Shown piece by piece: positions 36,069 through 45,042 of a stretch of 64,000 nucleotides of DNA. Source of the stretch: Methanococcus aeolicus Nankai-3 (GTDB lineage: Archaea; AGJL01; Methanococci; Methanococcales; Methanococcaceae); assembly GCF_000017185.1 (NCBI RefSeq), contig NC_009635.1, positions 124,001 to 188,000 on the forward strand. The letters are read 5' to 3'. The translations under genes and the position numbers were made by a program. The notes under the pieces are model-generated. The model was not told where the DNA came from, ran no database searches, and worked only from the letters and a program-made list of their open reading frames with translations. Every line of letters starts with the position of its first letter. Position 1 is the first letter of the stretch.

Positions 36069-37250
36069 ATGAAAGTAATAGGAAAAATGGGACCCTCCCA
36101 AAAAAATCAAAACAACGAACAAAACTCACCACTTGAATTTAAAACACTGTTAAGTAAAATAGCAAATGATACAAAAATAGCCGAGGGAGCTCCCGCAATA
36201 GAGGATATATTAAGGTGCATATATAGAAATCAACCAATATCTACAAAAAGAATATCCCAATATACAAAATTGCCATTGCCAATTATCTCAAAAGTGAGAA
36301 CCATATTGGAGAGAAACAGAATTTTAAAAAGAGATAAAAAAGGGGCAATTTATTCTGAAGAGGGACTAAAATTAATTGAAAAGAATTTAAAATTTAAAAT
36401 GCCCTATGATTTAAAATGCCCTACATGCAATGGAAGAAGTATAATTCTTGATGATTATTTTGGGGCTATTCTTAAAAAGCATAAAATACACTCAAAAAAT
36501 AGACCGACCGTAAATACTTCAATTGACCAATCATACGCCACACCAGAAACAGCAACACATAGAGCCGCCTTTATGGCAGATAGGGGAGATTTGGAGGGAA
36601 AAAGAATATTATTTGTTGGAGATGATGATTTAACCTCTATACCTACGGCATTAAGTGGATTATGTGAGGAAGTTGTGGTAATGGATATAGACGATAGATT
36701 ATTAAATTTAATAAAAAATATATCTGATAAAGAAAATTTAAATATTAAAACCATTAAACATGATTTTAGAAATAGCATAAAAGAGGAGTATAAAAATAGC
36801 TTTGATGTAGTTTTTACAGACCCGCCATATACTATTGAAGGATTAAAATTATTTTTAGCCCGTGGAGTGGAAGCACTTGGAAAAGAAGGAGCGTTATATT
36901 TGGCATTTTCCCACAAACCAATTAATGAATATTTGGAGCTCCAAAAAATATTACTAAATACAGGTTTTGTAATTTATGAGCTCATACCGGGATTTAATAA
37001 ATATGAAGGTTCGGAAATTATTGGAAATACTACCTTTTTAGCTCGGTTAATTGGTAGAAATTTGAATTTTAATGAAAAAATTGATTTAAATAAATTATAT
37101 ACTGGTGAAGTAAAACCTGTGATTAGACATTACAAATGTATGAATTGTGGGGAGCTCCATAAGATAGATGGTAAATCTGTTAGAATAGAAAATTTAGTTT
37201 GTAAATGTGGGGGAGCTAAATTTAAAATGATTAAAAGAGAAAAAATTTAA
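36069..37250 (+). CDS. bpsA: N4-bis(aminopropyl)spermidine synthase (BpsA), extra C-terminal zinc ribbon
   Basis: 393 residues. N-terminal winged-helix-like region (about 40-100, ISKVRTILERNRILKRDKKG), a CPTCNG pair, then the BpsA/DUF43 catalytic domain: DQSYATPETATHRAAFMADRGDL, LFVGDDDLTSIPTALSG and the VFTDPPYTIEGL motif. BpsA adds two aminopropyl groups to spermidine to make the branched polyamine used by thermophilic archaea and some methanogens. The last about 40 residues form CMNCGEL...VCKCGG, a four-cysteine zinc-ribbon-like tail. The DNA carries four GGAGCTCC-type sites within or just after the gene. Confidence 0.82.
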   Translation: MKVIGKMGPSQKNQNNEQNSPLEFKTLLSKIANDTKIAEGAPAIEDILRCIYRNQPISTKRISQYTKLPLPIISKVRTILERNRILKRDKKGAIYSEEGLKLIEKNLKFKMPYDLKCPTCNGRSIILDDYFGAILKKHKIHSKNRPTVNTSIDQSYATPETATHRAAFMADRGDLEGKRILFVGDDDLTSIPTALSGLCEEVVVMDIDDRLLNLIKNISDKENLNIKTIKHDFRNSIKEEYKNSFDVVFTDPPYTIEGLKLFLARGVEALGKEGALYLAFSHKPINEYLELQKILLNTGFVIYELIPGFNKYEGSEIIGNTTFLARLIGRNLNFNEKIDLNKLYTGEVKPVIRHYKCMNCGELHKIDGKSVRIENLVCKCGGAKFKMIKREKI

Positions 37251-37306
37251 ATTTTTATATTAAAAATTTTATTTTTAAGGGAGCTCCCTATAAAATAAAT
37301 AAAAAT

Positions 37307-37427
37307 ATAGTCAATCTTCGAACTGTTTCACACCATATGGTGGTGAAAATAAAACTGTATTTTGTAGTTATGCCCCATTCCACTTAATTATTTTGGACTA
37401 ATATGGGACAGTTTTTGAACTTACTAT
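37307..37427. repeat. Terminal-inverted-repeat element B
   Basis: Left end ATAGTCAATCTTCGAACTGTTTC; right end GGGACAGTTTTTGAACTTACTAT, a variant that lacks the GATTA core. 121 bp, between convergent bpsA and cbiO. A GGGAGCTCCC palindrome at about 37279-37290 precedes it. Confidence 0.7.
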
Positions 37428-37445
37428 AATAAAGATTTATAAAAA

Positions 37446-38291
37446 TCAAAAATCACAATGTTCTTTAAAAAGGTCTTCAAAATTATGCCTCACTTCTCCA
37501 ATAGTATAGCCCATTTTTAAATCTATTCCTTCTTTTCTGTTTAATACCTCTATTAAATGAGCAACTCTTGGCAATCTTAAATTGGCACTTCTAATTGTTT
37601 TTATATCACTAAATACTTCTTCCACAGTTCCACTTTTTACAATCTTTGTTTTGCCCATAACAAATATTTTGTTTGCATAAATTGGCACCAAATCCACATC
37701 ATGGGTGGAAATAATTATTGTAATTCCTTCCTTATTTAATTTATACAATAATTTCATAATTTTAGAAGCTCCCATTGGGTCAAGTCCAGCAGTTGGTTCG
37801 TCCAACACCATAATTTCAGGGTGCATTGCTAATATGCCTGCTATTGCCACTCTTTTTTTCTGCCCTCCACTTAAATGGTGTGGCGGTTTGTTTTCAAATC
37901 CTTCCATACCAACTTCCTTTAAAGCTTCTTTTACTCTTTTCTCCACTTCTTCTTCTTTTAATCCTAAATTTAGAGGTCCAAAAGCTACATCTTGCTTTAC
38001 TGTGGGAGCAAATAATTGGTCATCGGAGTTTTGAAAAACTATTCCAACAGTTTTCCTAACTTCCATTAAACTTTTGGCATCATATTTTATGGGAGCTCCC
38101 TTTAACAATATCTTCCCACTTTTTGGTTTTAATATGCCGTTAAAATGTAAAAATAAAGTGCTTTTTCCAGCCCCATTTGGGCCCAGTAAAGCTACCATAT
38201 CTCCTTTTTCCACGGATATATTTGCCCTATCTAATGCCAAAGTTCCATCTGGGTATTTATATACAATGTCCTTTGCTTCAATAATTGCCAT
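37446..38291 (-). CDS. cbiO: Cobalt ECF transporter ATPase CbiO
   Basis: 281 residues. Walker A GPNGAGKST (about 37-45), Q-loop FQNSDDQLFAPTV, signature LSGGQKKRVAIAG, Walker B IMVLDEPTAGLDP and switch HDVDLV are complete. It powers cobalt (or nickel) import with CbiM, CbiN and CbiQ. GGTGA lies four bases before the ATG. Last gene of the cbiMNQO group, 49 bp after cbiQ. Confidence 0.94.
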   Translation of the reverse strand: MAIIEAKDIVYKYPDGTLALDRANISVEKGDMVALLGPNGAGKSTLFLHFNGILKPKSGKILLKGAPIKYDAKSLMEVRKTVGIVFQNSDDQLFAPTVKQDVAFGPLNLGLKEEEVEKRVKEALKEVGMEGFENKPPHHLSGGQKKRVAIAGILAMHPEIMVLDEPTAGLDPMGASKIMKLLYKLNKEGITIIISTHDVDLVPIYANKIFVMGKTKIVKSGTVEEVFSDIKTIRSANLRLPRVAHLIEVLNRKEGIDLKMGYTIGEVRHNFEDLFKEHCDF

Positions 38292-38340
38292 TTATTCACC
38301 GTATTTATAATTATAATATTAATAATAAATATCAACTATA

Positions 38341-39147
38341 TTAATAATAACTATTAATATACTCCAATAGTTTAAAATCTTTTGTAATATATGATATTGA
38401 TATTAATATTATCCAAAATATGGTACACATTAATAAATACACTATTTTTGGGTTTTCTATTTTTCCTAATATTTTTAAATCTCCATTATAACATCGGGAG
38501 CTCATGGTAGTAAATAGGACCTCTCCTCTATCCCAAGTTCTTATAAATAAATTTGATGCCAACATGCCCAATGATTTATATGTCGTTGATAAATTCCTAT
38601 ATCCAACTCTTGTTTTTTGAGCATTTTCAGTTCTAATCATTTCATCCAATAATACAAATACATACCTATACATCATCATGGCAATATCGAGCATTACGGT
38701 TGGAACTTTAAGTTCCTTTAATACGAAAAATAATTCTGTCATGGGTGTTGTTAAGGTTAAAAATAATGTTGATGACACTCCTCCTAGCATTCTACTAAAT
38801 ATTAATAATCCAAGCTCAACCCCATATTTAGACGCAGAGATTTTAAAACCAAATAAACCTATTGAAAATAACGGAGCTCCCTGATTATATATAAATGCCA
38901 TAAGAATTACGGTGATTATTCCAAATCCAACAGGAGCTCCCATAAATTGTAAATATATTTTTTTCGGAACATTTGCCCTGAATAAAGTTAAATAAACCAT
39001 CAATATGGTTATAATAAGTGGAACAATAATTGATTGGGATAATACACAAATTAACAGCGTAATTATTGAAAATATTACTTTTAATTTTGGATTAACATTT
39101 CGTAATTTATTACAATGAGCTATATTATCCACAGTATTTTGCAACAA
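38341..39147 (-). CDS. cbiQ: Cobalt ECF transporter transmembrane protein CbiQ
   Basis: About 268 residues with several membrane helices (VIFSIITLLICVLSQSIIVP, LIITILMVYLTLF, GFGIITVILMAFI) and the cytoplasmic coupling segment MMMYRYVFVLLDEMIRTENAQKTRVGY typical of CbiQ. It is the energy-coupling T-component. I place the start at TTG 39147, five bases after GGTGA; a GTG at 39156 in the same frame overlaps that site and is the alternative. It is separated from cbiN by 360 bp holding a repeat element. Confidence 0.9.
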   Translation of the reverse strand: MLQNTVDNIAHCNKLRNVNPKLKVIFSIITLLICVLSQSIIVPLIITILMVYLTLFRANVPKKIYLQFMGAPVGFGIITVILMAFIYNQGAPLFSIGLFGFKISASKYGVELGLLIFSRMLGGVSSTLFLTLTTPMTELFFVLKELKVPTVMLDIAMMMYRYVFVLLDEMIRTENAQKTRVGYRNLSTTYKSLGMLASNLFIRTWDRGEVLFTTMSSRCYNGDLKILGKIENPKIVYLLMCTIFWIILISISYITKDFKLLEYINSYY

Positions 39148-39166
39148 AATTTTCACCCGTATATAT

Positions 39167-39429
39167 TATATTTAATCTTCGGTCTTTTTTAAATATGCCA
39201 TAATTAAAAGCTAATCTTTTTATATTACAAATAAACGAAGAAATTCGTTTACAAAAGCTATGCTTTTGTATAAAATCTCGAAGAGATTTTATTTAATAAT
39301 TCTCAAAACTACGAAGGAGTTTTTACGATATGCAATAATCAGAGATTATTGAATCCCGGGGGGACCTCAAAATTCCAGAGGAATTTTTACAATAGGGCAG
39401 ATAAAGGATGGTTATTGAAAATTAACTAT
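39167..39429. repeat. Terminal-inverted-repeat element C inside the cbi operon
   Basis: Left end TTTAATCTTCGGTC (degenerate), right end GGTTATTGAAAATTAACTAT ending 39429; about 260 bp. It contains at least three triplet-loop hairpins: ACAAAAGC-TAT-GCTTTTGT, TAAAATCTC-GAA-GAGATTTTA and AAAATTCC-AGA-GGAATTTT. Its first about 70 bp resemble element I. It lies between cbiN and cbiQ. Confidence 0.65.
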
Positions 39430-39517
39430 AAATTAAAAAAATAAAAATTAAATTTAACAATAAAAATTAAAAAATTATAAAGGTATGAATATTATAGATA
39501 TATAGTTAGATACAGAA

Positions 39518-39820
39518 TTAGTTGATATATTCTTTTCTAGCTTTGCTGTATCCTAAGAAATATCCAATTATTATAGCACCAATTGCAGCTTGTAATGCAA
39601 ATAATAAACTTTCAATTTCTCCACTTGGTGGCTCCCATATTGAATGGAACCATACTATTTGGTCTTCACTCTGTCCTGTGAGTTCCACAATTGCCTCTCC
39701 TGCCTGGCCGTCTGCTCCTCCAAAATAACCATCGTCTTCTCCAAGTCCGTTAAACATTACAAGAGGTGCTACTGTTAAAATAATTACTCCTAATATCATC
39801 AATATATGTTTTCCTTCCAT
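39518..39820 (-). CDS. cbiN: Cobalt transport accessory protein CbiN
   Basis: 100 residues, typical length, with two membrane helices (ILMILGVIILTVAPLVMF and LFALQAAIGAIIIGYFLGY) separated by an extracellular loop DGYFGGADGQAGEAI that matches the CbiN family. It assists CbiM in loading cobalt. The ATG overlaps the cbiM stop (TAATG), so the two are coupled. Confidence 0.93.
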   Translation of the reverse strand: MEGKHILMILGVIILTVAPLVMFNGLGEDDGYFGGADGQAGEAIVELTGQSEDQIVWFHSIWEPPSGEIESLLFALQAAIGAIIIGYFLGYSKARKEYIN

Positions 39821-40515
39821 TATTCAACACCCCCTTTTGATGTTGCATAATTAGGAACCTCGCTTTCATCTATCGCTCCCAATTTTAATAATATATCGGG
39901 TCTTAACTCTTTAATTTTGTCCCATAATAATGCCGTTAATAAACCTTCTGCTATTGCAAGTGGTATTTGTGTAACCGCAAATATTCCTAAGAATATAGAT
40001 AGCGTATTCATGGGGTCAGCTCCCGGATATGCTATTGTAAGTTGGACTGCTGTTGTGATGTAGGTAACCCAATCTGCAAAAATTGCGGCTAACATTACAA
40101 CCCAAGTTGAGTTCATTTTTCCTTTCAAAGATTTAAATACTAACCATCCTGCAATTGGGCCCATAATTCCCATAGAAAATATATTTGCCCCCAAGGTGGT
40201 TAGTCCACCATGTGCTAATAGCGTAGCTTGGAATAACAATACAATAGTTGCCAATACTGCTGTAACAGATGGACCAAACAATACTGCACCCAATCCATTA
40301 CCGCAAGGGTGCGAACAACTCCCTGTAACTGATGGTAATTTTAATGAGCTCAATACAAACATAAATGCTCCTGCAACTGCTATCAATGGTTTTGATTCAG
40401 GATTTTCCTTAAATATTTTATTCAATCGTATAATACCGTGCGCCACAAAGACACCAGATATTAAGTACCAAATTCCACACCACATGGGCGGTAGGAATCC
40501 TTCCATAATGTGCAA
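39820..40515 (-). CDS. cbiM: Cobalt substrate-binding membrane protein CbiM
   Basis: 231 residues, polytopic. The N-terminus [14 protein letters not shown] carries the metal-binding Met-His, which confirms the TTG start at 40515 (four bases after GGTGA). The second signature [19 protein letters not shown] is intact. CbiM selects Co(II) for import. First gene of cbiMNQO, feeding the cobalt needed for corrinoids in methanogenesis. Confidence 0.95.
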   Translation of the reverse strand: MHIMEGFLPPMWCGIWYLISGVFVAHGIIRLNKIFKENPESKPLIAVAGAFMFVLSSLKLPSVTGSCSHPCGNGLGAVLFGPSVTAVLATIVLLFQATLLAHGGLTTLGANIFSMGIMGPIAGWLVFKSLKGKMNSTWVVMLAAIFADWVTYITTAVQLTIAYPGADPMNTLSIFLGIFAVTQIPLAIAEGLLTALLWDKIKELRPDILLKLGAIDESEVPNYATSKGGVE

Positions 40516-40834
40516 GGTATCACCTCATATTTTAATTAATTTAATAGAACTATATAATTATACATTTTTCTTTAATTAATTTACTATATAAACTTAACTA
40601 TATTTTAATAAACATATCTTTATTTTTTTATGATATTGTCATATAATAAAAACCTAAATATATGAATACAGATTATAGTCAATCTTCGAACAATTTACCG
40701 TATCTTGTAGGGTTGGCAAATACTATATCTCTTAGTAGTATGCATGAAAATGAAGAATATATTTAAATTAAAAAATTCTTTATATGACGGATAAGGGACA
40801 GTTCTTGAAGATTAACTATATAATGGTGATATAA
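40516..40834. promoter_or_regulatory. Divergent region between cbiM and the MnmC-like gene
   Basis: About 320 bp. The half next to cbiM is AT-rich with TATA-like tracts; the other half is repeat element D (40675-40819), which reaches to 16 bp before the ATG of the MnmC-like gene. That gene must therefore be transcribed through or from the element. No riboswitch-like structure is apparent. Confidence 0.4.
40675..40819. repeat. Terminal-inverted-repeat element D
   Basis: Left end ATAGTCAATCTTCGAACAA, right end GGGACAGTTCTTGAAGATTA followed by ACTAT. 145 bp, non-coding, directly upstream of the MnmC-like gene. Confidence 0.78.
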
Positions 40835-41935
40835 ATGCTACCAAATGAAATTGCACTAAATTTAATTAATGAATATATTGTTAAATTTAAAAATAAACAA
40901 GATTTTGAAAATAATAGTTTAGAAAATTTAAAAGAAGAATTGATAAATAAATTAATAAATAATAATATGCTGATAAAAACAGAAGATGGCACATATACGA
41001 TGATATCGGAGGACAGTCAAGAGATGATGCACTCAAAAATAGGAGCTCTAAGGGAGGGAGTCGAGAAATTTGTAATTCCTTCAAATTTGGAAAACGAGGA
41101 GCTCCCTAAAATATTAGATTTATGTAGTGGTATGGGGTATAATAGCATAGCATCATTACGATATAACAAAAATTGTAAAATTGATATGGTAGAATATAGC
41201 AAAGAAACATTGTTTTTATCCCTTTGCCTCGATATCCCATTTAAAGAACATGAAATAATAAAAGAAGTCATTGAAAATCATTTAATGAGTGATGAAAATA
41301 ATAACAATAATAATACAAAAAACAAAAACATAAATATCTATGAAGGAGATGCCAGACAAATATTAATTGATTTGAAAAAATCAAATAAAAAATATAATAT
41401 AGTATTTCACGACGGATTTTCACCACAAAGGGATTCTGTATTATATACTGTGGATTTTTTAAAAAATATATATGAATTAATGGAAGATGGAGGTATTTTA
41501 TTATCTTACTCATCATCAATACCGTTTAGAAGTGGATTAATTGAGGCAGGATTTATAATATCCGAAGGAGAGGCAATAGGGAGAAAAAGAGGCATAACAA
41601 TAGCATATAAAAATCCCAAAAAAATTCGGAGCTCCAACGATTCATTAGAAAATAAAAAATTAAAAAGAATATCGGAAATTGACGAAAGAGTAATTGCACT
41701 ATCTACTGTGGGAGCTCCCTACCGAGACCCAAATTTTAATTTATGCCATGAGGAAATAATAAAAAATAGAGAAATTGAAAGAAATAATTTAAAAGAAAAT
41801 TTATTAAAAAAAGGAATTTATTATTCTACAAGACAGATAAAATTGGGAAAAATACCAGAAATATATTTGGAGATACAGAAAGAGAATTTAAATTCCACCG
41901 AAATAATTAAAAAAATGAGAAATATGTTACAATAA
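40835..41935 (+). CDS. MnmC-like SAM-dependent methyltransferase
   Basis: 366 residues. Methyltransferase motif I is ILDLCSGMGYNSIASL (about 90-105), and the MnmC/Methyltransf_30 signature is VFHDGFSPQRDSVLYTVDFL, then GGILLSYSSSIPFRSGLIEAGF and AIGRKRGITIAYKNP. Bacterial MnmC methylates 5-aminomethyl-2-thiouridine in the tRNA wobble position; a related tRNA role is plausible. The C-terminal about 110 residues are Lys/Glu-rich and not recognised. Start ATG five bases after GGTGA. Confidence 0.78.
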   Translation: MLPNEIALNLINEYIVKFKNKQDFENNSLENLKEELINKLINNNMLIKTEDGTYTMISEDSQEMMHSKIGALREGVEKFVIPSNLENEELPKILDLCSGMGYNSIASLRYNKNCKIDMVEYSKETLFLSLCLDIPFKEHEIIKEVIENHLMSDENNNNNNTKNKNINIYEGDARQILIDLKKSNKKYNIVFHDGFSPQRDSVLYTVDFLKNIYELMEDGGILLSYSSSIPFRSGLIEAGFIISEGEAIGRKRGITIAYKNPKKIRSSNDSLENKKLKRISEIDERVIALSTVGAPYRDPNFNLCHEEIIKNREIERNNLKENLLKKGIYYSTRQIKLGKIPEIYLEIQKENLNSTEIIKKMRNMLQ

Positions 41936-42127
41936 GCCGTCGGGATTGAACAAAAACCTAACGGTTTTTGTAACTCTCCGTTCGCTTCGCTCACTCCGAA
42001 AGCCAACGATTCCGCAACGAAGTTGCGAGCTATGAAAATCTTTGATTTTCATTTAACAAAAACATAGCAGAACAGCAATGCTGGTTTCATTGAAAGGAGC
42101 TCCCATAAAGTTAAAAATATCTCTCTA
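41936..42127. other. Intergenic cluster of small hairpins
   Basis: A 190-bp, relatively GC-rich gap between convergent genes. It holds at least three short perfect hairpins: CAAAAACC-TAAC-GGTTTTTG, GCAAC-GAA-GTTGC and GAAAATC-TTT-GATTTTC, then a GGAGCTCC. I see no tRNA fold or open frame. Same style as hairpins inside the repeat elements. Confidence 0.5.
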
Positions 42128-43168
42128 TTAATATTCTAAAATTCTTGCATTACTTAATTTTTTAAACCCATTTTTTTTAACAACATATAAATCTTCAATT
42201 CTTACTCCAAAATTATCTAAATATATGGCAGGTTCTATCGTAATTACCATATTTTCCTTTAATATAATATCTTCTTTCAATTTTTGGGACAATGCTGGGC
42301 GTTCGTGGATTTCTGTTCCAACTCCATGCCCTAATGAGTGAGTGAAATATTTATTATATTCTCCCATCTCTTTCCGTGCTATTTTATCTAATTCCTTAAC
42401 CGAAACCCCTGCTTTAAGGTTATTTTCGGCTTCTTTTTTAGCATTATTTACGATATTATATATCTTAACATATTTTTCGTATTTTTTATACTCTTGATTT
42501 AAAATAACTGTTCTTGTAATGTCGGAACAATATCCTTCCACAGTAGCCCCAATATCCATTAATAATATATTTTTTATTTCGTTATTTGATGGAGCTCCAT
42601 GTGGTTGTGCCGTTTTTTTATCAGATATGGCAATTGTATCAAATGAGGGTTTTGCACTTCCCTCTTTTTTCATAATATATTCAATTTCTCCCGCCAATTG
42701 ATTTTCCGTAATTGGTTCTTTGGAGTTTAAAATATAATCTGTTGCGAATTCAATAGCTTTATCGCTTATTTTTGCAGCTTTTTTAATTAATTCAATTTCA
42801 TCTGGATTTTTTATGGATTTCATTTCATTTAATTTGTCGGATATGATTTTATAATCTTTATCAATGTATTTTAAATATTTTACAGGAAATGAATCTTCCA
42901 CAGCATTACAATATCTAAAATCCTCCTCTAATTTATCAATTACTTCAACAGAAATATATTTTGTAGAATGAAATATTGCACTTTGATATTCCATTTCTGG
43001 AACTTTTAAAATTATTTTATCTCGTTCAACATCAAAAATTAAATAAGAATATGTTGGAGGGCATTTCTCTAAAAAATAATTAATATTTTCTTTTTTTAGA
43101 ATAATAGCCTTTTTTATGTCATTTCGTATTAAATATATCATAAATTCTTTTATTTTGTGTATTGCCAT
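42128..43168 (-). CDS. pepQ: M24 metallopeptidase (Xaa-Pro aminopeptidase/dipeptidase family)
   Basis: 346 residues. The pita-bread catalytic domain shows its five metal ligands: MDIGATVEGYCSDITRTV (two Asp), THSLGHGVGTEIHERP (His), MVITIEPAIYL (Glu) and GVRIEDLYVV (Glu). The N-terminal about 125 residues are the creatinase-type domain. Cytoplasmic peptide trimming is the expected role. The ribosome binding site is weak (GATGAT). Confidence 0.9.
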   Translation of the reverse strand: MAIHKIKEFMIYLIRNDIKKAIILKKENINYFLEKCPPTYSYLIFDVERDKIILKVPEMEYQSAIFHSTKYISVEVIDKLEEDFRYCNAVEDSFPVKYLKYIDKDYKIISDKLNEMKSIKNPDEIELIKKAAKISDKAIEFATDYILNSKEPITENQLAGEIEYIMKKEGSAKPSFDTIAISDKKTAQPHGAPSNNEIKNILLMDIGATVEGYCSDITRTVILNQEYKKYEKYVKIYNIVNNAKKEAENNLKAGVSVKELDKIARKEMGEYNKYFTHSLGHGVGTEIHERPALSQKLKEDIILKENMVITIEPAIYLDNFGVRIEDLYVVKKNGFKKLSNARILEY

Positions 43169-43238
43169 ATTATATCATCTTTTATTTCTCGCGGTTTTAT
43201 ATTTTAATTATAATTTTATAGAATTATAAAAATTTATA

Positions 43239-44540
43239 TTATTTAATAGTAATATTTGCCCCAATTGATTTAATTGCTTCCACAAAATTAGGGAATGATA
43301 TTTTAACAGCATCCTCTCCTTTAATTATTGTTTTTCCCTCTGCCATCATTCCAGCCACCGTGAAAGCCATAACAAGCCTATGGTCGTGGTATGTCTCCAT
43401 TTCTGCCCCATTTAATTTTCCAACTCCTTCAATAATTAAACCGTCTGGTTTTTCTGTTATTTTTGCTCCCATTTTAGTTAATTCCTTTGCACAAGCCATT
43501 AATCTATCGCATTCTTTTAATCTAACATGTTCGCCGTTATATATTGTTGTTGTTCCTTCCGCAAAACAGCCCAATATAGCAATTGTAGGCACTAGATCAG
43601 GAGTATCCTTTACATCTATATCTATACCTTTTAATTTATATGGTCCTTTAATTATTATTTTATCCTCTTCCTCTATTATGGGAGCTCCCATTTTTTTAAC
43701 AATATTTACTATTTCTCTATCACCCTGTTTTGAGTTTTTGAATATATTATTTATTGTAATATCGGAATTCATAAGCACTCCTGCTGCTATAAAGTATGAT
43801 GCCGAAGAACAATCGCCCTCCACAGTATAGGAGTATGGTTTATATTTTTGATTTCCTTTAATGATAAATTTGGTTAATTTATTTTTATTTTTCACTTTTT
43901 CTATTTTTACTCCAAATTTATCCAATACATCAATTGTAATATCTAAATAAGGTGCTGATTTTAAAGGAGTAGTTAATTCAATGGTAGAATCCATTTTTGA
44001 AAATGGCATCGTCATCATTAATGAGGTAATAAATTGGGAGCTCATATCCCCTCTTATTTTTACAACATTATTTTTTATTTCGCCATGTTCTACAATAATC
44101 GGGGCGGTTCCGTCTGTTTTAGATGAAAAAGCTCTAATACCTAATTGATTTAAAGCATCAAGTAGCGGTTGCATTGGTCTGGTTATAATAGAGCTATCTC
44201 CTGTTAATATGGCATATCCTTCTGGTATTTGGGAGGCTATTCCTGTTAAAATCCTTAGAGTTGTTCCGCTGTTTCCAATATCTACAACATTATTTGGAGT
44301 TTTAGGGCTGTTATTATTTCCCACCACAACCCATTTATTTTTATCCGTTGCATCAATTTCGGCCCCAAGCATCATAGCACCATGAACAGACGAAAGACAG
44401 TCAGCACTATTTAAAGGACTAATTATTTCAGAGGTTCCGTCTGCCAGTGAGGCACAAATTACTGCCCTGTGGGTGTAAGATTTTGAAGGAGGGGCATTTA
44501 TAGTTCCCTTTATTTGTTCTGTTTTTTCTATTATTATCAC
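43239..44540 (-). CDS. aroA: 3-phosphoshikimate 1-carboxyvinyltransferase (EPSP synthase)
   Basis: 433 residues, normal length. Motifs: NAPPSKSYTHRAVICASLADG, DIGNSGTTLRILTGIASQIP, LTGDSSIITRPMQPLLDAL, VEGDCSSASYFIAAGV and VRLKECDRLMACAKELTKMG. It is the sixth shikimate-pathway step; aroD lies 18 kb away. I prefer GTG at 44540, five bases after GGTGG, over a GTG at 44549 that overlaps the ribosome binding site. Confidence 0.95.
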   Translation of the reverse strand: MIIIEKTEQIKGTINAPPSKSYTHRAVICASLADGTSEIISPLNSADCLSSVHGAMMLGAEIDATDKNKWVVVGNNNSPKTPNNVVDIGNSGTTLRILTGIASQIPEGYAILTGDSSIITRPMQPLLDALNQLGIRAFSSKTDGTAPIIVEHGEIKNNVVKIRGDMSSQFITSLMMTMPFSKMDSTIELTTPLKSAPYLDITIDVLDKFGVKIEKVKNKNKLTKFIIKGNQKYKPYSYTVEGDCSSASYFIAAGVLMNSDITINNIFKNSKQGDREIVNIVKKMGAPIIEEEDKIIIKGPYKLKGIDIDVKDTPDLVPTIAILGCFAEGTTTIYNGEHVRLKECDRLMACAKELTKMGAKITEKPDGLIIEGVGKLNGAEMETYHDHRLVMAFTVAGMMAEGKTIIKGEDAVKISFPNFVEAIKSIGANITIK

Positions 44541-45042
44541 ATATACCACCGCTTTTTTATTTTATTGTTGATTATAAATTATAAATATTAATATCATAAA
44601 TATTATAATATCTTTGGGTATTTATCACATAATATCGTACTAAAATAATAAATCTTAAATCTGAAAAACTTTTTAAACATAATAATTTTATTTCTTCTTA
44701 TTTCATTATTATATTATCTTATTTTCATTATTCTTTTATAATGTTATATATAGTAAATAAATAATATATAGTAAATTATAGTATGATATACTAAATGTGG
44801 TAGTTCTAGAACTATTTATGGTAAAAAATCTGCCAATATCCTATAATATTAAATATATTATTTAATATTAAATATGATTAAATCAGCTATTTTTTCTGAT
44901 TTATCAAAATAAACTTTTTAAACACACTATATTATATGATAAATAGCTATGTAGTATGATATATTATATACCAAATAATAAACCGTAAATTATATATATA
45001 GAAAATAGGAAACTTATTTCCGTAATAGTAAGAGGTGTAATA
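44541..45042. promoter_or_regulatory. Long glnA upstream region
   Basis: About 500 bp. AAACTTTTTAAACA occurs twice (44666-44679 and 44911-44924), a perfect 14-bp palindrome TAGTTCTAGAACTA lies at 44801-44814, and several TATA-like tracts precede glnA (last near 44990-45002). Unusually long for this genome and therefore probably rich in control sites. No RNA gene seen. Confidence 0.5.
45008..45021. promoter_or_regulatory. NrpR operator upstream of glnA (GGAA-N6-TTCC)
   Basis: GGAAACTTATTTCC is an exact match to GGAA-N6-TTCC, the operator through which NrpR represses nif and glnA genes in methanococci when nitrogen is plentiful. It lies just after the TATA-like tract and 21 bp before the ATG, the place expected for a repressor. 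Confidence 0.85.

Noticed and set aside
41936-42127. Structured non-coding RNA or tRNA in the GC-richer gap
   Set aside because: Only separate short hairpins are visible; no cloverleaf or conserved T-arm sequence.
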